Of a stretch of DNA of 21,511 nt, positions 1 through 6,475 are shown in pieces. The stretch is from a virus. The DNA lies in IMG/VR virus record IMGVR_UViG_3300042923_001009, positions 1-21,511 of that record; one strand, written 5' to 3'. The translations under genes were made by a program, and so were the position numbers. The notes under the pieces were generated by a model. The model searched no databases. It was given only the letters and a program-made list of their open reading frames with translations, and was not told the origin of the DNA. The first letter of the stretch is position 1; each line of letters begins with the position of its first letter.

Positions 1-1021
1 CGCGCCCCGCGCGATGGAAGCGCGGCAGCAGATGCCGAGAGAACGCCTCGCGGATCAGCTTGTTCTCCGACGAGACGAACTCCTCGTAGAAGCTGCGCCG
101 CGCCTCGGCGTAGTTCGCGAACGTCGAACGGTTCAGCCCCACCGCGGCGCCTACGACGATCGGCGGCACCTGGAAGGCGGCGCAGATCCGCGACTCGCTG
201 ATCGTCCGCAGATCCGGGAACTCCAGATCGCGGAGGTTGAACCCGACGGTCTTGACGTCCATGCCGGTCTGCAGGAACGCCGGCTCACCCATGTTGGCGC
301 CGCCGTACGACTGCTTCCACTTCGTCTTCAGGCGGTTCGTGGTCGTGTCATCGAGCGCATCTTCGAGGTCGCCCATCGTCACGATCACAGACGGCATCGC
401 GTGGTTCTTCAGCAGCGACCCGACGAAGCTGTTCGCCCGATTGTCGACCTCGGTGGCCCGCAACGCTGGGCGCATCGGCGGCTGCCCGACGAACGGGTCC
501 CAGGGGTTCGGCAGCCGGATCGGGATGACGTCGACCGGGACGCGGCGCGACCCGTCGACGGTGTAGAAGTAATCGATGCTCGTCTTCCCGCGCTTCATCC
601 GGACGAGGTCGGGGCGAAGCGGCCACAGCTCTACCGGTGTCCCGGCGCGATCCTCGACAACCTCGATGAATGCGATGCCCGCCAGCGACAGATGCAGCTC
701 GATCATCGAGAACAGCTCGGTCTCGCTCATCAGCGGGTTCGGAGTCGCCAGCAGCTTCCGGATCGGGTGGGTCTCGAGCGGCTGACCGCGGCGCGCCGAC
801 GACGACGCGTACGCGCGGATCGGCGCCTCGGCCACCGCGTTCACCCGCTCGGTGATGCACGCGTAGACGAGTTCGTTCTTCTCGTACCCGTTCCGGATGT
901 GCGACTGGAATGACGATGCAGGCCACTCGGGGTCGTCGGGGCCGCCGAAGATCCGGGCGAGCGCGTCGAGGTCAACGGCCTTCCGTCCTGCGGGCGCGCT
1001 CTTGCCACTCAGCCAGCCCAT
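1..1021 (-). CDS. Phage portal protein, HK97 type (3' end cut by window edge)
   Basis: The portal forms the dodecameric ring at the capsid vertex through which DNA is packaged by terminase and ejected. The first 340 codons are present and the C-terminus lies off the left edge. The translation starts MGWLSGKSAPAG and has the usual portal features: a helical N-terminus (NELVYACITERVNAVAEAPI), a block with LRPDLVRM at about residue 130, and the conserved stretch FQVPPIVVGAAVGLNRSTF near residue 290 followed by a helix with YEEFV. The ATG shares its A with the TGA of the small membrane protein upstream, so translation is probably coupled. Position right after the large terminase fits the standard terS-terL-portal order. 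The identification is from family pattern and is strong; total length cannot be given. Confidence 0.93.
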   Translation of the reverse strand, partial: MGWLSGKSAPAGRKAVDLDALARIFGGPDDPEWPASSFQSHIRNGYEKNELVYACITERVNAVAEAPIRAYASSSARRGQPLETHPIRKLLATPNPLMSETELFSMIELHLSLAGIAFIEVVEDRAGTPVELWPLRPDLVRMKRGKTSIDYFYTVDGSRRVPVDVIPIRLPNPWDPFVGQPPMRPALRATEVDNRANSFVGSLLKNHAMPSVIVTMGDLEDALDDTTTNRLKTKWKQSYGGANMGEPAFLQTGMDVKTVGFNLRDLEFPDLRTISESRICAAFQVPPIVVGAAVGLNRSTFANYAEARRSFYEEFVSSENKLIREAFSRHLLPRFHRAGR

Positions 1022-1194
1022 CAGCTTGCCTCATTCCAGCCGAGCATCAGGCCGAGGACGACTGTCAGCCCGCCAGCGGCGGCCAGGCCGAGACCCACAC
1101 CGAACGCCAGGCCAAGCCCGATGCTGAGGACGATCACGCCGACCGCGACGAGGAGGATCGACACCGCGGACCGCGACGTAATCAGCTTCCGCAT
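1021..1194 (-). CDS. Small two-helix membrane protein between terminase and portal
   Basis: 57-residue product starting MRKLITSRSAVSILLVAVG. After a short basic N-terminus there are two hydrophobic segments, about residues 11-31 and 33-52, rich in Gly/Ala/Leu/Val, and a short polar tail ending NEAS. It would be a small integral membrane protein with both ends on the same side. A good ribosome site (GAGAGGGG) sits about six bases before the ATG. The stop overlaps the portal start. No function can be assigned; small membrane proteins at this place are seen in other actinophages, but a role in assembly or lysis is only a guess. Confidence 0.7.
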   Translation of the reverse strand: MRKLITSRSAVSILLVAVGVIVLSIGLGLAFGVGLGLAAAGGLTVVLGLMLGWNEAS

Positions 1195-1205
1195 GCTTGC
1201 CCCTC

Positions 1206-2705
1206 TCAGAAGATCTCAGCTTTGGCACGTGGCTTGCCTGCCAGCTGCCAGCCCCACCATCCGCACAGCAGAGCGAAGAACGGCCCAGCGCCGTCGCCCG
1301 ACTTGTCCCGCTTGAACACGCGAACACCGTCGCGACTAGACATGTCCGCGACCCGCACGGCTCCGTAAAGCAGCGGCGAGTCGCCGTGCCCGAACTCCTT
1401 GTCGCGGATCGCGTCCTGCACGCGCCCGCCCGCTTCCACCCATTGCGGGCCGGCAAGCTGCTCGAGCTTCAGCTTCCGCAGCCGGCGCTTTCCGTCATCG
1501 AGCGCCTCGATCGCCTTCACGATCAGCGGCACCAGGGACGCGGCCTCGCCGAACTTGTCGACCGAGATGCCGACGATGTCCGGGTTCGCCTCGACGACCT
1601 CAGCGATGCGCGCCGGGATGTCGGCGGTCCCGTCGAACTCGAAGACGTCGCCACCCTTCACGGTCGGGATCATCTCGACCTGCGGCTGTCCTGCGGCGTT
1701 CGATCCGACCGCGAGCAGCCACGCGCGCTGTCGATCGAGGCTGACCTCGAGCCCCAGCACGACCGGCGACTGCATGTCCTCGAGGGGCGGGCCGTTCTTC
1801 CAGTCGGACATCTTGAATACGCCGGATCCGGTGTCTTCCTCATCCCAGATGCCGTACCCCTCGCGGTAGAAGCCCTCGTCTGAGCCGAGGAGCTTCTGCA
1901 TCCGCAGGATCGCGTTCTTGCCGGTCCGGTGCGGGTACGACGGGTTGGCCTTCGCGACCTGGTCCCAGTCGATGATCTTCGCGCCCTGGTCGGCGCTGAG
2001 CTCGATGTACAGGGTGTCAGGGTCGCCGGTCAGCCCGTCCTTGCGGCGAGCGGCGAAGACGTCGCCGTTGTCCGTCGGTCGGGGGGGCGTGCCCATCATG
2101 ATGACGAGGCCGTTCGGCGCTGCGTTCGTCGCGGGGACCATGTCGGCCATCGCGACTTCCTTGACGCGCTGGCCCTCGTCGAGCACGAGGATGTCGACCT
2201 TGTCGAAGCCGAGGCCGAAGCCCTGATCCCGGGCGCCGAACAGGATGCGCGAGCCGTTCGTGAACTCGACCGCCTGGTCGCCGTTCGCCTTTCGGACGGC
2301 CTGGATGTACGGCTTCACCTTCGCCTTGCGGGACATCGCCTGCATCTTGCCGAAGGTCTCGTTCGACGTGCGGGTGTGGTGCGCGGTCCAGATGACCGTC
2401 ATGCCCGGGAAGATCGTGCACAACGCGAAGACGATCCAGCCGATCATGTAGGTCTTGCCGACCTGGCGAGGGATCGAGATGATCACGCCGCCGACCCCGG
2501 CCGCGTACATCCCGTCCTCGCGCTTCGCCAGGATCAGCCGACCGGCTCCCTGCTGCCACACATCGAACGGGATCCCGAACTGTGCGAGACGATCGCGGAC
2601 CGCAGGCCAACCGGTCGTGACCATGCCCTCGGGCTTGCGGATATGGCGGGCAACCTCAGATAGCTTCCTCAGACCAGGCTTCGTCTTCGGAGAGGCCACC
2701 ACCAT
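1206..2705 (-). CDS. terL: Terminase large subunit
   Basis: 499-residue ATPase-nuclease that pumps DNA into the prohead and cuts concatemers. The ATPase domain shows Walker A PRQVGKT (residues 79-85), Walker B DILVLDE (171-177) and a coupling motif MMGTP (203-207). The C-terminal half has acidic residues suited to the RNase H-like nuclease, for example in GLEVSLDRQ and VGISVDKFGEA. The N-terminus with EGMVTTGWPAVRDR matches the actinophage terminase style and supports the start at 2705, although this overlaps the small subunit by 50 bases. An ATG at codon 28 is possible but would drop that conserved stretch. It is followed by the membrane protein and portal genes in one operon. Confidence 0.96.
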   Translation of the reverse strand: MVVASPKTKPGLRKLSEVARHIRKPEGMVTTGWPAVRDRLAQFGIPFDVWQQGAGRLILAKREDGMYAAGVGGVIISIPRQVGKTYMIGWIVFALCTIFPGMTVIWTAHHTRTSNETFGKMQAMSRKAKVKPYIQAVRKANGDQAVEFTNGSRILFGARDQGFGLGFDKVDILVLDEGQRVKEVAMADMVPATNAAPNGLVIMMGTPPRPTDNGDVFAARRKDGLTGDPDTLYIELSADQGAKIIDWDQVAKANPSYPHRTGKNAILRMQKLLGSDEGFYREGYGIWDEEDTGSGVFKMSDWKNGPPLEDMQSPVVLGLEVSLDRQRAWLLAVGSNAAGQPQVEMIPTVKGGDVFEFDGTADIPARIAEVVEANPDIVGISVDKFGEAASLVPLIVKAIEALDDGKRRLRKLKLEQLAGPQWVEAGGRVQDAIRDKEFGHGDSPLLYGAVRVADMSSRDGVRVFKRDKSGDGAGPFFALLCGWWGWQLAGKPRAKAEIF

Positions 2706-3057
2706 CGGATTCCTCCCGCCGCTGACGGATCAGCGCGTCGATCTCCTTCGCGATCTCGATCTGCCGACGGGAGAGCGCGGCGAGGTCACGCGGCGGACAA
2801 TTCGGGTTATCCAATGTCCGCGCGATGCGCACGCGCATCAGCCGCAGCTCGTCGAGCGTCGACCCGGCCTCGGCGGCTTCCTCGATCGACTTCAGGACCG
2901 GCGGCAGCGGTGGCGTCTCACCCGGCTCGATCGCATGCAAATGCTGAGGACGCGCCGGCCGACGAACCCGCTTCGGTGGCGTGTGCTTCTCGCAGTACCG
3001 GCGGCGAGCGTCACCCACGAACGAGGCACCACACGAGCGGCATTTCATCTTCGCCAT
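2656..3057 (-). CDS. terS: Terminase small subunit (actinophage type)
   Basis: 133-residue protein directly upstream of and overlapping terL. The N-terminus has a compact zinc-ribbon-like pattern (CRSCG at residues 7-11, then YCEKH at 21-25). A basic proline-rich linker follows, then a long helical region with LDELRLMRVRIARTLDN and LAALSRRQIEIAKEIDALI, the helical pattern seen in small terminase subunits of actinophages. The acidic tail ends EDEAWSEEAI. Such proteins recognise the packaging site and hand DNA to TerL. A ribosome site (GGGGGTGA) is about six bases before the ATG. The call rests on position plus the helical block, so it is good but not certain. Confidence 0.8.
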   Translation of the reverse strand: MAKMKCRSCGASFVGDARRRYCEKHTPPKRVRRPARPQHLHAIEPGETPPLPPVLKSIEEAAEAGSTLDELRLMRVRIARTLDNPNCPPRDLAALSRRQIEIAKEIDALIRQRREESDGGGLSEDEAWSEEAI

Positions 3058-3073
3058 GCGATCACCCCCGTGG

Positions 3074-3106
3074 AAAAACCGTCGGGGAGAGAGATGGCCC
3101 CGTCGA
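3074..3106 (-). terminator. Terminator-like hairpin just upstream of terS
   Basis: Read on the minus strand, TCGACGGGG (3106-3098) and CCCCGACGG (3087-3079) flank a 10-base loop. They form five GC pairs, one mismatch, two more pairs and a wobble, followed at once by TTTTT (3078-3074). This is the layout of a rho-independent terminator, between the HNH gene and terS. Only 16 bases separate the T-run from the terS ATG. The 3' arm CCCCG can also pair with the CGGGGG of the terS ribosome site, so an attenuation or RBS-masking switch is possible. No folding energy was computed. Confidence 0.5.
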
Positions 3107-3156
3107 GGTCAGGTACCCATCGGGTTCATCCGGGTTCTGGACCCCCGCCCCCCCTG

Positions 3157-3693
3157 TTATGCGGCTCGGATGGTCCGTAGAGCTGGGTGACCGGGTGCGA
3201 TCTGGCCTAGTGCGGCTTCCAACTCGGCGATGCGGTCCTCGTATGCTCGGCGCTGCAGCATCTCGGCAGTGTTCTCCGCCTGGGTGGCGGATTGCAGGTG
3301 GTCGGGATTGATGCATGCCCGATTGGCGCAGGCATGGTGTGCCTGGTTCACCCCGAGCTCGTGTCCGAGTTTGGCTTCGAGTACCAGGCGGTGAACCCGG
3401 ACGGCGCCGACCTTCGGGCTCCGGTGGACCGGGTAGCCACGCTTGGTGTATCCGGTCCACACCCAGCATCCAGTCTCGGGGTCGACCTCGGCCAGCGCTC
3501 GGGCGGCCGTGAAGACTCCTGTACTGTCGCCAGCCGTCACCGCTGCCTCGAGTGCTCTGCGCCATTGCGTCGCGGGAGAGTCGGGGCTGAACGCCCTCGG
3601 CCCACAAGCGCGACACAGCGTCGTCTTACGGTTGCTGGTCTTCCACATCGCGTTGCCGCAGTTGGTGCAGACCAACGTCTTCGTATTCGACAT
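3157..3693 (-). CDS. HNH endonuclease with N-terminal zinc ribbon
   Basis: 178-residue protein. Residues 9-31 hold a CxxC...CxxC ribbon (CTNCG and CRACG). Residues 76-140 form an HNH domain of the HNH-3 type: CWVWTGYTKRGYP, then VHRLVLEAKLG, NQAHHACANRACINPDHL with the metal-binding His pair at 119-120, Asn/His at about 129-132, and a following NTAEM helix. The C-terminus is coiled-coil-like. The ATG at 3693 has a GTGAGGAC ribosome site; the open frame further upstream is antisense-like sequence of the next gene. HNH proteins beside terminase often assist DNA cleavage during packaging, but this subtype can also be a free-standing homing nuclease. It begins five bases after a second HNH gene. 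Confidence 0.85.
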   Translation of the reverse strand: MSNTKTLVCTNCGNAMWKTSNRKTTLCRACGPRAFSPDSPATQWRRALEAAVTAGDSTGVFTAARALAEVDPETGCWVWTGYTKRGYPVHRSPKVGAVRVHRLVLEAKLGHELGVNQAHHACANRACINPDHLQSATQAENTAEMLQRRAYEDRIAELEAALGQIAPGHPALRTIRAA

Positions 3694-3698
3694 CGTCC

Positions 3699-3992
3699 TC
3701 ACCACTCCCTGGACTGCGGTTCGACGGTTGCGGATGCGCCTGACCGGATCGCGTTCGTCTTCCGCGCCGCGGCGGAGAGGTTGCACTGGACACACTCGGG
3801 GCCGCGGTACTTCGACCTGTCGTCGTCGTCGTGTCCCAGGTGCCAGTCGGTACCGGTGATGCGGTTGCTGCAGTCGGGCCGCCAGCATGTGATGGTCTCG
3901 CCGGCGTCGATGCGTGCCTGCCAGCGTGCTCGGAGTTTCTGGTGTCGGTGACCGTATCCGCGTTGCGTTGTGCTGGCCCGTGGCTTGGCCAT
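3699..3992 (-). CDS. Small HNH endonuclease
   Basis: 97-residue HNH protein: TTQRGYGHRHQKLRARW (about 8-24), CWRPDC (36-41), WHLGHDDDD (50-58) with the catalytic His region, and YRGPECVQCN (62-71) giving the second zinc cysteine pair and the Asn. This GYGxxHxxLR...H.GH...CxxCN form is the one commonly found immediately upstream of terminase in HK97-type phages, where HNH activity can stimulate terminase cleavage. The start is the ATG at 3992, which overlaps the TGA of the small membrane protein upstream. The longer open frame to 4316 is a shadow of other genes. Of the two HNH genes here, this one is the better candidate for a packaging helper. Confidence 0.85.
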   Translation of the reverse strand: MAKPRASTTQRGYGHRHQKLRARWQARIDAGETITCWRPDCSNRITGTDWHLGHDDDDRSKYRGPECVQCNLSAAARKTNAIRSGASATVEPQSREW

Positions 3993-4081
3993 CAGCCGAG
4001 CGTGGTCAGCCAGTGCACGAACAGGAAGCCGAGCGTCCAACCGACGAAGAACGCGGCGATGCGCAGTGCCATGCCGTTCAC
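3992..4081 (-). CDS. Tiny single-helix membrane protein
   Basis: 29-residue product from a GTG start, MNGMALRIAAFFVGWTLGFL, then a short tail ending HWLTTLG. Residues 5-24 are one hydrophobic segment. GACGAGGA lies seven bases before the GTG, which favours it over the ATG three codons later. The TGA overlaps the start of the small HNH gene. It is very short, but its spacing (two bases after the previous stop, overlap with the next start) and ribosome site support a real gene. Function unknown. Confidence 0.5.
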   Translation of the reverse strand: MNGMALRIAAFFVGWTLGFLFVHWLTTLG

Positions 4082-4083
4082 GG

Positions 4084-4257
4084 TCAGTCCTCGTCGGGTG
4101 CGCGTTCGCCGCTGGTGACGGCCTTACCCATGCGCTCGGCGTCCTTGCGGTTCTCGTAGCCCTGGCCGCCGTCGGTCGCGATGATCTGACCGTTCGGGGC
4201 CACCAGGCGCCACGCCCACTTGCCGTCGTTGCGCTTGTACACGTCGAGTTCGCCCAT
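4084..4257 (-). CDS. YegP/DUF1508-like small protein
   Basis: 57 residues. VYKRNDGKWAWRLVAPNG then QIIATDGGQGYENRKDAE is the beta-beta-beta-alpha repeat of the YegP superfamily (the K.DGK..WRL.A.NG.IIA....Y..K..A pattern). Members are small cytoplasmic proteins of unknown biochemical role, common in actinobacterial phages and hosts. A CGAGGTGG ribosome site precedes the ATG. The gene is tightly packed, with 2- and 12-base gaps to its neighbours. The family call is from pattern; no function is implied. Confidence 0.7.
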   Translation of the reverse strand: MGELDVYKRNDGKWAWRLVAPNGQIIATDGGQGYENRKDAERMGKAVTSGERAPDED

Positions 4258-4269
4258 GACCCACCTCGC

Positions 4270-4380
4270 CTAGTCGCTGCCCCGCACGATGGCGGGGTCG
4301 TCGTCGCCGAGCTCATCCATCAGCAGGTCGCAGCACACGACACCCGGGAACGTCTTCTCACCACACACGTCGCACGTCAT
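4270..4380 (-). CDS. 36-residue zinc-ribbon-like protein
   Basis: Product MTCDVCGEKTFPGVVCCDLL followed by an acidic tail ending IVRGSD. CxxC (residues 3-6) and CC (16-17) suggest a single metal knuckle. The ATG overlaps the stop of the upstream gene (ATGA), and an AGGGG ribosome site sits seven bases before it. Very small cysteine proteins of this sort are frequent in actinophage operons; no role is known. Confidence 0.55.
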   Translation of the reverse strand: MTCDVCGEKTFPGVVCCDLLMDELGDDDPAIVRGSD

Positions 4381-4532
4381 CGGTCGCCCCTGATGACCAT
4401 GCCCGCCAGGATCTCCGCCATCGACACGAGACCGAGACCCCGCACCTGCGAGTACACGCGGGTCGGGGTCTTCGCTGGCTTCGTGAACGGGATGCCGGCG
4501 CGCTTCCGCGCCTTGCGAGCTGCAGTCGACAT
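4377..4532 (-). CDS. Small basic protein of unknown function
   Basis: 51 residues, MSTAARKARKRAGIPFTKPA, then a stretch ending SMAEILAGMVIRGDR. The N-terminal half is strongly basic (possible nucleic-acid contact) and the C-terminus is a short amphipathic helix. A TGAGGAGA ribosome site lies before the ATG, and the stop overlaps the next start by four bases. I do not recognise a family. Confidence 0.55.
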   Translation of the reverse strand: MSTAARKARKRAGIPFTKPAKTPTRVYSQVRGLGLVSMAEILAGMVIRGDR

Positions 4533-4541
4533 CGCGTCTCC

Positions 4542-4682
4542 TCAGTCTCCGGTGATGCACCAGACGAACGCGGCCGCCCAGACGAGGAGCATGGTGCCGA
4601 CGCGTCCGGAGATGCGCCGGTGCTCGCGGTGATGCCAGCCTGGGCGGCCGTTGTACCAGGCGAGCGGGTCGCGGCGTGTCAC
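4542..4682 (-). CDS. Small membrane-anchored protein of unknown function
   Basis: 46 residues from a GTG start: a polar N-terminus rich in Arg and His (DPLAWYNGRPGWHHREHRR) and one hydrophobic helix near the C-terminus (GTMLLVWAAAFVWCITGD). GGAGAG lies five bases upstream of the GTG, and the start overlaps the stop of the upstream gene by four bases. It is probably a tail-anchored inner membrane peptide. No known family was recognised. Confidence 0.5.
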   Translation of the reverse strand: MTRRDPLAWYNGRPGWHHREHRRISGRVGTMLLVWAAAFVWCITGD

Positions 4683-4861
4683 GAGTCTCTCCGGTCGCAG
4701 TGCGCACAGCGCGTCCCGCGGTCGTGCTCCGAGATGCCGTCGTCCAGCAGGATGATCAGGGTGAAGCTGATGAGGCTCGGAAGCCAGCAGCGATCGCACA
4801 GCCCGTCGACCCGCACGGCCCGGACGTATCCGATCGGCTGAGTCTTCGGCGTGGTGTCCAT
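4679..4861 (-). CDS. Small cysteine-motif protein of unknown function
   Basis: 60 residues beginning MDTTPKTQPIGYVRAVRVDG. CxxC pairs occur at LCDRCW and RCAHCDRRDS and flank a hydrophobic segment (SLISFTLIILL). Two distant CxxC pairs suggest a zinc ribbon, though the middle is unusually hydrophobic. The ATG at 4861 lies two bases after the upstream stop, so reinitiation is likely; no clear ribosome site is seen. GTG codons nine and seven codons earlier are alternatives that would overlap the upstream gene. Confidence 0.5.
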   Translation of the reverse strand: MDTTPKTQPIGYVRAVRVDGLCDRCWLPSLISFTLIILLDDGISEHDRGTRCAHCDRRDS

Positions 4862-4863
4862 CG

Positions 4864-5124
4864 CTACACGCGTGGCGGCCACGCCCACGTGCCGTCAGTG
4901 TCGCCTTCGCGCACCGACGTCACCCAGAGCGTGTCGTCCCCGTCGAGGAAGACCTGACCATTCACGCTGCCATCCGGGCAGACCCGGACGACCAGCAGCG
5001 GCAGAATGTCACCCACATACGAACGGTTGCAGTGGACTGTGCAGCGGCCGCGGTGCATGGCGATGCGCTCCACGTCCGCCACTGACAGCTGGTAGTGCAC
5101 GATCCGTGCCACAGTCGGCGCCAT
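4864..5124 (-). CDS. Conserved actinophage hypothetical protein; first gene of the late-side operon
   Basis: 86 residues, MAPTVARIVHYQLSVADVER. Motifs typical of a widespread uncharacterised actinophage family are visible: ARIVHYQLS at the start, a middle section GDILPLLVVRV, then VNGQVFLDGDDTLWVTSV and a closing GTWAWPP. The fold is probably a small beta-barrel. The start at 5124 has a GGGAG ribosome site, but that site lies in the 3' arm of a perfect 10-bp hairpin. An in-frame ATG at 5265 would give a longer protein with a low-complexity N-terminus; I prefer 5124 because conserved-looking sequence begins there. Function unknown. Confidence 0.75.
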   Translation of the reverse strand: MAPTVARIVHYQLSVADVERIAMHRGRCTVHCNRSYVGDILPLLVVRVCPDGSVNGQVFLDGDDTLWVTSVREGDTDGTWAWPPRV

Positions 5125-5125
5125 C

Positions 5126-5151
5126 GCCCGCTCCCGTCGTTGGGAGCGGGC
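5126..5151 (-). promoter_or_regulatory. Perfect hairpin covering a ribosome site
   Basis: GCCCGCTCCC (5126-5135) and GGGAGCGGGC (5142-5151) form a perfect 10-bp stem with a 6-base loop. On the minus transcript the 3' arm GGGAGCGGGC is the ribosome-binding region of the gene starting at 5124, one base further on. No T-run follows on either strand, so it is a poor terminator. It could mask translation initiation or bind a regulator. Confidence 0.55.
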
Positions 5152-5300
5152 CCGCGAGGTCACCCCGCTCGCGGACCCGCCCATCTCAGCCGAACGCCCC
5201 GCCGACTCGTCAAGCGACGTCGGAGGCTCGCAGCCCGCGGATGTGTTCGCGCGGCGGCGGGGCATGGTTCCGGTCCAGGGCACGGACACGGAAGATCGAG

Positions 5301-5342
5301 GGGGCCGCGCCGTATGTGTGTGAGCTGGAGCTGCGCGGCCCC
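5301..5342. repeat. Inverted repeat with 22-base spacer
   Basis: GGGGCCGCGC (5301-5310) is the exact reverse complement of GCGCGGCCCC (5333-5342). It lies just downstream of the early-operon terminator on the minus strand. It may be a second hairpin backing up termination or a protein-binding site; the long spacer and lack of a strong T-run leave this open. Confidence 0.5.
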
Positions 5343-5354
5343 GGGAACGACGAA

Positions 5355-5376
5355 GGCCCCGAGTAGTCTCGGGGCC
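5355..5376 (-). terminator. Probable terminator of the early operon
   Basis: GGCCCCGAG and CTCGGGGCC form a perfect 9-bp stem with a 4-base loop. Read on the minus strand it is followed by TTCGTCGTTCC, a moderately T-rich tail of the kind found at actinobacterial terminators. It sits 67 bases after the stop at 5443, the last gene of the leftward early block. Confidence 0.65.
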
Positions 5377-5442
5377 AGTTCTCGCCTGCGGCTATCGTAT
5401 CCCACGAATCCGCCAAGGTTCCAGTATTTCGCGCGCGCGAGA

Positions 5443-5778
5443 TCACCCGCGTGTCGCCGTCAGCTCGCGCACGCCCTCGAGCAGCTCGACATCCTCTGTC
5501 GGCACGAAGCAGAACCCCGGCCTGCTCGGCGTCGACTCCTGCCATTCGGACTCGGGGTGGAGGCACTCGGCGGTGACGGGATGTCCGTCGACCGGGTGGG
5601 ACAGGGTGGCGACGCGGTCGGTGTGCCCCGCGCAGACGAACATGCAGTACCGGGGGTTCTCCATGAGGTAGTGGTCGGAGGCCGGGGCGCCGCAGATCTT
5701 GACTGCCCATGACGTGACGAACGCGCAGTGACCCTTCGCCGATGTCGGCAAGACGGGGCCGATGTGCCACTCGCTCAC
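5443..5778 (-). CDS. Hypothetical Cys/His-rich protein; last gene of the early operon
   Basis: 111 residues from a GTG at 5778 that overlaps the upstream stop (GTGA). It starts MSEWHIGPVLPTSAKGHCAF. Cys and His are scattered (GHCAF, VKICGAP, RYCMFVCAGH, VTAECLHPE), with a C-terminal acidic helix (FVPTEDVELLEGVREL). A metal-binding fold is possible but no ribbon is clear. The composition and wobble-position GC look coding. I do not recognise the family. Confidence 0.65.
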   Translation of the reverse strand: MSEWHIGPVLPTSAKGHCAFVTSWAVKICGAPASDHYLMENPRYCMFVCAGHTDRVATLSHPVDGHPVTAECLHPESEWQESTPSRPGFCFVPTEDVELLEGVRELTATRG

Positions 5779-6116
5779 GGCGCCCGCTCCGATTCGGACG
5801 GCTCGAGGCCGAGGTGCACGCGCCGGTTGTACTCGACCGGATCAGCTGAATGGATGAGCCCGCTCAGTGCCTGCTTGGCGTCGGCGTCGAGGGCATCGCC
5901 GACGATCCTCTCCACCCGCTCCTCGATCGTCGGATGGGCATCCAGCCACGCATTCAGCTCGTCGCGGAGCTCGACGACGACGTGGCGCTGCAGGAACGAT
6001 CCGTGGGCCTCGTTGACGCCGTGCTTCGGCTCCATGACGCCGGGCGCGGTGTTGATTCGGAACCGAGGGTCGCGGCCGTCCATGTGCCGTCCGGTCGCGA
6101 TGTGGGGATGCTTCAC
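5775..6116 (-). CDS. Hypothetical early protein
   Basis: 113 residues from a GTG at 6116, MKHPHIATGRHMDGRDPRFR. The C-terminal half is helical and acidic (LRDELNAWLDAHPTIEERVE, then LDADAKQALSGLIHSADPVE). GGGAG is seven bases before the GTG, and the start overlaps the previous stop by four bases; the frame further upstream is a shadow. No family recognised and no metal motif or membrane segment is visible. Confidence 0.6.
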   Translation of the reverse strand: MKHPHIATGRHMDGRDPRFRINTAPGVMEPKHGVNEAHGSFLQRHVVVELRDELNAWLDAHPTIEERVERIVGDALDADAKQALSGLIHSADPVEYNRRVHLGLEPSESERAP

Positions 6117-6475
6117 GTCGTGCTCCCATCCGCGCGGGCTCGCTCGTGCTCGCGCCATCCGCGGAGGAATGCTTCGACCATGGCGTCGTACTGCCGTTCC
6201 TCACCGCCTGCCTTCTGCCACACCTGCACGGCATGGTTCTCGCACGGCCAGGACTCGATGCCACCCTCGTACTCTGAGTGCCACTCGCTGCACTCCTGGC
6301 ACACGATGGCCTTCGACGACGGGCAGGCTGCGAGCGGTCGCTCGGCGTCCCGGTCCGCGGGCGTTCCGTGATCACAGTCGCCGTAGATGCAGTCCATCGG
6401 CCAGACGTCCGCTTCGACACGGGTGTGGACGGTGGGCGCGTCGCTCTCGTATTTCTCTTCCAACGTGAATCTCAT
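6113..6475 (-). CDS. Hypothetical cysteine-rich early protein
   Basis: 120 residues, MRFTLEEKYESDAPTVHTRV. Cysteines in MDCIYGDCDHG, LAACPSS, VCQECSEWH and SWPCENH suggest one or two zinc sites. The C-terminus is a basic-acidic helix (AMVEAFLRGWREHERARAD). The ATG at 6475 shares a base with the upstream TGA and has GAGGAG six bases before it, better than the earlier in-frame start at 6532. Function unknown. Confidence 0.65.
   Translation of the reverse strand: MRFTLEEKYESDAPTVHTRVEADVWPMDCIYGDCDHGTPADRDAERPLAACPSSKAIVCQECSEWHSEYEGGIESWPCENHAVQVWQKAGGEERQYDAMVEAFLRGWREHERARADGSTT

Larger units (their letters stand above)
5125..5442. other. 318-base non-coding boundary between early and late operons
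   Basis: No convincing gene in either direction; open frames here have no family-like sequence and cross strong hairpins. It holds three inverted repeats (5126-5151, 5301-5342, 5355-5376). A weak promoter candidate for leftward transcription has TTGACG at 5213-5208 and a poor -10 (TGAGAT) near 5188. The layout suggests that the early operon ends here and that a new transcription unit for the terminase-portal genes starts. Confidence 0.5.

Noticed and set aside
14-913. Long plus-strand frame of 299 codons over the portal gene
   Set aside because: Arg-rich antisense shadow of the portal; the minus-strand reading gives a clear portal protein.
5126-5151. Hairpin as an intrinsic terminator
   Set aside because: No T-run on either strand; it overlaps a ribosome site, so a translational role is preferred.
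5160-5405. Minus frame of 81 codons in the operon boundary
   Set aside because: Crosses two strong inverted repeats, is Arg/Pro-rich and has no recognisable pattern.
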